From positions 148,226,683 to 148,290,682 of the forward strand of contig OZ038478.1 in the NCBI GenBank assembly GCA_964036315.1: DNA of 64,000 nt. The letters are read 5' to 3'. Numbering within the stretch: the first letter of the stretch is position 1; the number at the start of each line of letters is the position of its first letter. This document shows, piece after piece, positions 59,225 through 64,000 of this stretch. Under the pieces are notes generated by a model that searched no databases, was not told the origin of the DNA, and saw nothing but the letters and a program-made list of their open reading frames with translations. Source of the stretch: Acanthosepion esculentum. Its lineage: Eukaryota; Mollusca; Cephalopoda; Sepiida; Sepiidae. A program made the translations under genes and the position numbers.

Positions 59225-59880
59225 TCGGAGGAGAGACGCTTATTTCAGTAACCAAGTTTTTCTGTGCCTACATTTGTTAAGGATTTCGGTTTTAGAATTT
59301 AGTAGATCATTAGGTTTATTATATAATGCTATGCTGATTTTTCCTCAGTGAATAGCTTACCGAATTTATGGCCCGCTTTATATTTGGTGCATCTTTTTAA
59401 TATTTCCCATTTCAGGATGGGGTCTTTGCTACCTTGTCTGATTTTCCATATATAGCTAGATAGTGTGGTGCTATGTTTAGTTTTTTCATTATTGAAACTA
59501 CTCGTGTGATTATAATATCTTTTTTTAAAAGTATGCTGAGTAGCCCCTATATATACTTTAGGGTTTATATCGTCTATATCCTTGTAAATTTTCGCCTGCT
59601 AGACCACGCATTATTGTTGACATTTACCCTGTAGGGGACAGGTATTTTTATTCCTACAATTGCAACTGGGGAAACTAATGCGTGGATTGTCCCTAGCCCC
59701 TTTATTATTAAGTCCACTAATTAAAGTCTCTACATTAGGCATACAGCAGTAACTAAGTTTTACATCATGTTTTTTAAATATTTTATACAACTTAGTTTTC
59801 TTGGGAAAATTTTGCTCTAGTAAGTTAAAAAATATTTTGCTAATTCTTGTTCTTACGGCTATGTTAAATGGAGGGTTGAT
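59225..59880 (-). pseudogene. Penelope-like element GIY-YIG endonuclease region
   Basis: The minus strand reads INPPFNIAVRTRISKIFFNL, then KLYKIFKKHDVKLSYCCMPN, SFPSCNCRNKNTCPLQGKC, QAKIYKDIDD, VYIGATQHTFKKRYYNHTSS and LSSYIWKIRQGSKDPILKWE. These are the linker, cysteine knuckle and GIY-YIG core of a PLE with the YIG triplet and following Arg preserved. Two in-frame stops fall within the GIY half and one near the C-terminus. The window contains no RT part for this copy. Confidence 0.85.
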
Positions 59881-59881
59881 A

Positions 59882-59975
59882 GATAGATAAATCTATCTAT
59901 CTACATATGTGTGTATGTGTATGTATCCTGCTAGCTAACTATCTTATCTATCTATCTATCTATTTATCTATCTAT

Positions 59976-60045
<70 letters not shown>

Positions 60046-60434
60046 TTTGTTTGTTTGTGTGTGAGTATTGAAAGAGAGAAACAGCAATGCCAATACGCGA
60101 GCGAAAAGTAGAGACAAGCAGCCTTATCGATAGAGCGAGGAAGACAGGTATATCTAGATGGAGAGAGAGAGAGAGAGATTAAGAGATAGAGAGAGAGACA
60201 GTTATGCCGAAAGAGAAAGAGATACTGATAAAATGCGAAACACACACATCCATGTTGATAGAGAGAGGCATACTCAAACACGCACACACGAACATAGAGA
60301 GAGAAAGAGAGAGAGAGTGAGGCATTTATACCGAGAGAGAGAGAGAGAGAGAGAAAGAAAGAGAGAGATACTGATAAATTGCGAAAAAGACACATGCATG
60401 CCGATGGAGAGAGATATATTCAGACACACACACG

Positions 60435-60480
<46 letters not shown>
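59882..60480. repeat. (GATA)n, (GA)n and a tandem GA-rich unit
   Basis: About 75 bp of GATA (59970-60045) are followed by (GA)n alternating with a duplicated unit: GATACTGATAAA(A/T)TGCGAAA plus CATGCATGCCGATGGAGAG-like sequence occurs twice, about 140 bp apart. The plus and minus frames over it are artefacts. Confidence 0.9.
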
Positions 60481-60481
<1 letters not shown>

Positions 60482-60559
60482 ACGCACTCACTCCACCGCA
60501 CACACACTCCACCACACACATGGCTATACCGATAGTGAGTGTCAAACAAATCGGGCATA

Positions 60560-61495
60560 AAGTTAAGAAATTTGTCGAACTCCTCATAGCTTTCGTCAGT
60601 TAATTAAAACAATAACTGGACTAAAACATGTTTAAACACTGCATTTAATTATTACGGTTGCTCCCATTGATGTTTTCATAATAGTTTCTCTAATTACCAT
60701 GACAATGTATAAATTTCGAATTAAAATTTTAACTGTGTTTCTTATTAACTGGATCCACACGGACCTTCTTGCTATAATTCAAATTAAATATTGAATAATA
60801 TGCACCAAACTAATTTGATCACAACCCATCTTTTCACTGTTCACGGTAAAAGGACGTCTATTTTATATTATATTATATATCCTAAATAATTCCTGCTTTT
60901 TCTCCGACACATTTAATTTCAATATTTATTATTTAAGTTTTAATTATACATGTTGTACGTTCATCTGTTGGCTGCAGGATTAATATTGGCACTTACATCC
61001 AAAATAGATTCTCATTATCGTTTTTCGAAATTTAACTTTGCGCGAATTTGACGTATATTTGCCTTAATTTCTATGATAATACTAAATCATGTACATTTAA
61101 GTGATGCAATATTTATTCGAAATTACTATACTGAACTATTTTACGGAATTCATGATAGAAATGATTTCTTTTGATATGAGCGGCCATATTTCAATTCAAA
61201 TATGAAAATATTTTCTTATATATTATTGGGAGCGGATAAATTAGATAAGATAAAAATTAAAGTAGTATTCTAATAGCTGTATCCGTTTATTTCTTGGAGA
61301 ACAATTTCCGGCGTGATATTAGTCTTTTTCATCATGAAATCATATAGATATATAAGTAGTACTTTTGATGACATGAGGTTTAAGATATAAAAATCTTGCA
61401 TCATATGAATAAAATAAATCATCATTTTACAATAAAATTAATTTTTAATCAGACATTTTAGTAAGTATTTCAGAATATCTTATATTTGTATGTGA
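60560..61495. other. AT-rich stretch without recognised gene
   Basis: No recognised features. Confidence 0.5.
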
Positions 61496-61499
61496 TATA

Positions 61500-62442
61500 G
61501 AGTGCTGTTCGATAAAAGTGACTCACCTGATTTTTTTTACTAAATGTTCTCTTCTGCGATGAAACGAATGTTGAGCTAAATTCAAAGGATAAGCGATCTA
61601 AAATCCGAAGAAGAAGCTTTGAAAGCTCTTTGAATTCATCAGTAAGTACATGTCAAGCATTCGTTCCGTATAATGTTCTGGGGATGCTTTTCTTTTCATG
61701 GAACTGATTTCTTAAAACCTATTGAAAAGACCCTCAGTAGCGAGCAGTACAAGAGAATTTCAGAGTCTTGTCTGTTCCCTTCTGCTGAAAGGGTGCAAAT
61801 CGACCCTACCAAGCTCATTTTTATGCAGGATAATGCTCCCTGTCACAAATCAAAATTGATGAAGGAATACTTTGATGAGAAGCAGGTGAGTGTTATGACA
61901 TGGCCGCCCCAATCTCCTGACCTCAACTCCATAGAAAACTTATGGAGCATTATAAAGTACAGGCTCTCGAGAAAGCAGTTGAGAAAGAGAATTTGATTGT
62001 GAATTTAATATCCGAATGAAATTCAATGCTTGGAAATGAGATTTGCCAGAACCTAATCAAGTCAATACCAAAAAGGCTTGAAAAGGTTATTCAAAATAAA
62101 GGAAGGCCCATAAATTATTAAATATTTCGAACTATATTACCTATTATAAATAAATTATACCTCTATTATTCTTTATTTAAAGCTGTTCGATTATGTTTCT
62201 ATTGATTACTAGTTGCAGAAAATAAGTAAGTCACTATTTTTACACAGTTTTTCCCTAAATCTCATTTATATCCCAGATTATAATTATCAATAGAATACCT
62301 TAGTGTGAGTAAACTTTTTTACTAGGCGGTTGGGAAGGGGTCTTTATATTAGTAAGATTAAAAATTAGTTTGACCCCAAAAACAATAGGCGAAAACTTTT
62401 TAAATAAAAAAATCAGGTGAGTCACTTTTATCGAACGCACTG
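61500..62442 (+). mobile_element. Tc1-type deletion derivative, copy 2
   Basis: The ends GAGTGCTGTTCGATAAAAGT and (complement) CAGTGCGTTCGATAAAAGTG lie between TA dinucleotides (61498-61499 and 62443-62444). At 943 bp it lacks the DNA-binding half of the transposase. Its left junction TTTACTAAATGTTCTCTT is the same as in the 46.7-kb copy, so both descend from one deleted ancestor. Confidence 0.9.
61547..62121 (+). pseudogene. Tc1 transposase catalytic-domain remnant
   Basis: The first frame reads VLFCDETNVELNSKDKRSK, which contains the first catalytic Asp of the Tc1 DDE triad (usual FSDE). A frameshift near 61665 leads to MFWGCFSFHGTDFLKPIEKT, LIFMQDNAPCHKSKLMKEYF and TWPPQSPDLNSIENLWSIIK, with the second Asp and the Glu 34 residues apart. 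A second frameshift near 61985 leads to ENLIVNLISE and a final KVIQNKGRPINY. All three acidic residues remain, but no helix-turn-helix domain and no continuous frame. Confidence 0.9.
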
Positions 62443-62565
62443 TATATATATATATATAAATATATGATATATATATGTATATATGTATATGTATATATGT
62501 ATATATATATACATATACATATATATATATATGTATATATATATGTATATATATATATGTATATC
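62443..62565. repeat. (TA)n / TATG simple sequence
   Basis: TA and TATG repeats directly follow the Tc1 derivative. Confidence 0.95.
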
Positions 62566-62755
62566 ATATGAATAACTATTTGTTAGAAGAATTTATAATA
62601 ACTCGATTGCTGGTCTAAAATTTCGATGCAACATACAGTTTGTTCTAGATATTCCAGATACATATACTAGTTCGCTTATAAATATTTATAATTTTTAAAT
62701 TCAGACATATAAGGATTTCAAGTTAAGAAATATACAACATAAAAAGTATAACAAA

Positions 62756-62860
62756 TTATTTAATTCTGGAAATTATTTTATTCTGGAAATTATTTATTTC
62801 ATGTAAATTATTTAATTCTGGAAATTATTTAATTCTGGAAATTAATTAATTCTGGAAAAA
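62756..62860. repeat. Short tandem repeat of TTAATTCTGGAAATTAT
   Basis: Five or so units of 16-22 bp, all containing TTCTGGAAATTA. Confidence 0.9.
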
Positions 62861-62869
62861 TGCTGCAAA

Positions 62870-64000
62870 TTTTGGAAATTCTAAACAGAGGTCAACTAAT
62901 TATGCAGTGGTGTCGAGAAGTCAGACAACTTCGAAACAAGTAAATATATGCCGTTAATGATGTCTAAAATGTGATTTTATAATATCTAAAATGTATTAAG
63001 TCCGAGGTTTAGGTATAAATTTCAATATCATTCATTGAGGAACAATAACCGAAGGAAATACGCATAATATTAATAACATTAGTTAAATATAGGGAATTCA
63101 TTGGGTTAACTATTCGACTGAAGAAAGATATACATTTAATATGGCCGATTTATTTCCTTCCAACAAGTGCCTCAAAGGCAACTTATATTTGCAGGTAATT
63201 TTTTGGATCCTTATGGAAAAATCAAAAAGGAGAAACAGAATAATATTTACTGGAAACATCGTATGCAATAAAATTATAAATCTCTTCGTATTTGATAATG
63301 TTTTTTTTAATGTTGTAGGTGATAATCAAAAAGCTTTATGCTAAAATGTACATTCATGTAAAATACTCCTTCTTCCAAATACTGCAAATATTAATATCGT
63401 CTACTTTGGCAAAATAATTTAAAATTCCAACATTGCCTGAATACATCCCAGCCTCGCCATGTATTGATGCAAATGCACGAATGTGTTCAATCCTTAAAAG
63501 AGATATATATGATACAAACATTTTTCTGTATCGGTAAATATGTCCACTGTAAGATTTGTATTCGGTCACCTGAAGTTATATTTAAAAAACTGTTGTAAAA
63601 AAAAATTATGCAATCAGTTTGAGTCTAGTTAATGGAATTCTTACACATTAATCAGTTTATACTATTATACATGGTTGCCGAGAAAAGGGTTATTGCGTTT
63701 ACTTTTTTACGAAAGATTAAAGAAGCTGGTGAAACGGAAATTGCTCGTAATTCGACTATAAATGCCTGATGAGTTGCAGTGAATTAAGAGAGCAATACAC
63801 TGTAATAGTTGTTAATATCTGATCAGCATCGACTGGGTCATCACGGACAAGTGATATAATGTTTTAAGATCCGAAACCCCTAATGGTCCTCGGTTAAATA
63901 CCATGACTGATGATGATTGTCGGTGCATAACAGATGTATTTAACGAATTGTATGAACATAGATGAATTTCTATATTTACGTTCATCCCTAAATAGTTTTA
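62870..64000. other. AT-rich stretch without recognised gene
   Basis: The frames at 63141-63344 and 63354-63569 show no family motif. CTGATGA near 63767 lacks the rest of a hammerhead core. Confidence 0.5.

Noticed and set aside
59964..60535. Coding frames over the GATA/GA region
   Set aside because: They are simple-sequence artefacts present on both strands with no domain.

Overview
This is an AT-rich animal genomic window with no recognisable host gene. It has no intact long ORF. Almost all recognisable coding matter is decayed transposable-element protein, and the long open frames otherwise come from (TA)n, (TG)n and (GA)n microsatellites. Penelope-like elements with GIY-YIG domains, tRNA- and 5S-headed SINEs, copia and mag-like LTR elements, Tc1/mariner derivatives and extreme (TA)n density suggest an invertebrate, most likely a mollusc and plausibly a cephalopod. 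That assignment is inference from repeat content.

Layout. 0-5.3 kb: two LINE reverse-transcriptase C-termini, an 84-bp tandem array, a tRNA-headed SINE and a LINE-linked nuclease-like fragment. 7-15 kb: microsatellites, two 5S-headed SINEs, a 362-bp mariner-like deletion derivative, hammerhead-like motifs and a Penelope-like element (PLE) with intact RT catalytic motif and almost intact GIY-YIG domain (12.4-13.8 kb). 16.4-18.1 kb: a decayed RTE-type LINE. 20.2-20.6 kb: another PLE RT. 22.3-32.8 kb: a large inverted duplication. Its left arm carries a foldback element with tRNA-Ser-like sequences, and its spacer holds a PLE split by a 1.3-kb insertion.

33.6-43.1 kb: the centrepiece, a copia-type retrotransposon on the minus strand with a perfect 5-bp target duplication (CATGT). 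It is interrupted inside its reverse transcriptase by a complete 4.03-kb mag-type Ty3/gypsy element with very short LTRs (112 and 115 bp). Two smaller insertions sit in its left LTR. Copia LTRs are about 91% alike by eye and the mag LTRs about 97%, so the nesting order agrees with divergence. Both elements are inactivated.

43-64 kb: homologous hairpin repeats, a deleted copy of the foldback element, two Tc1 deletion derivatives sharing a breakpoint, a decayed CR1/jockey-type LINE (47.7-49.3 kb), a 32-bp satellite with 96-bp higher-order structure (53.1-53.5 kb), and a PLE GIY-YIG fragment (59.2-59.9 kb). The rest is AT-rich sequence in which no gene was recognised. The features form a stratigraphy of insertions rather than a pathway. 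All similarity statements rest on reading motifs by eye.
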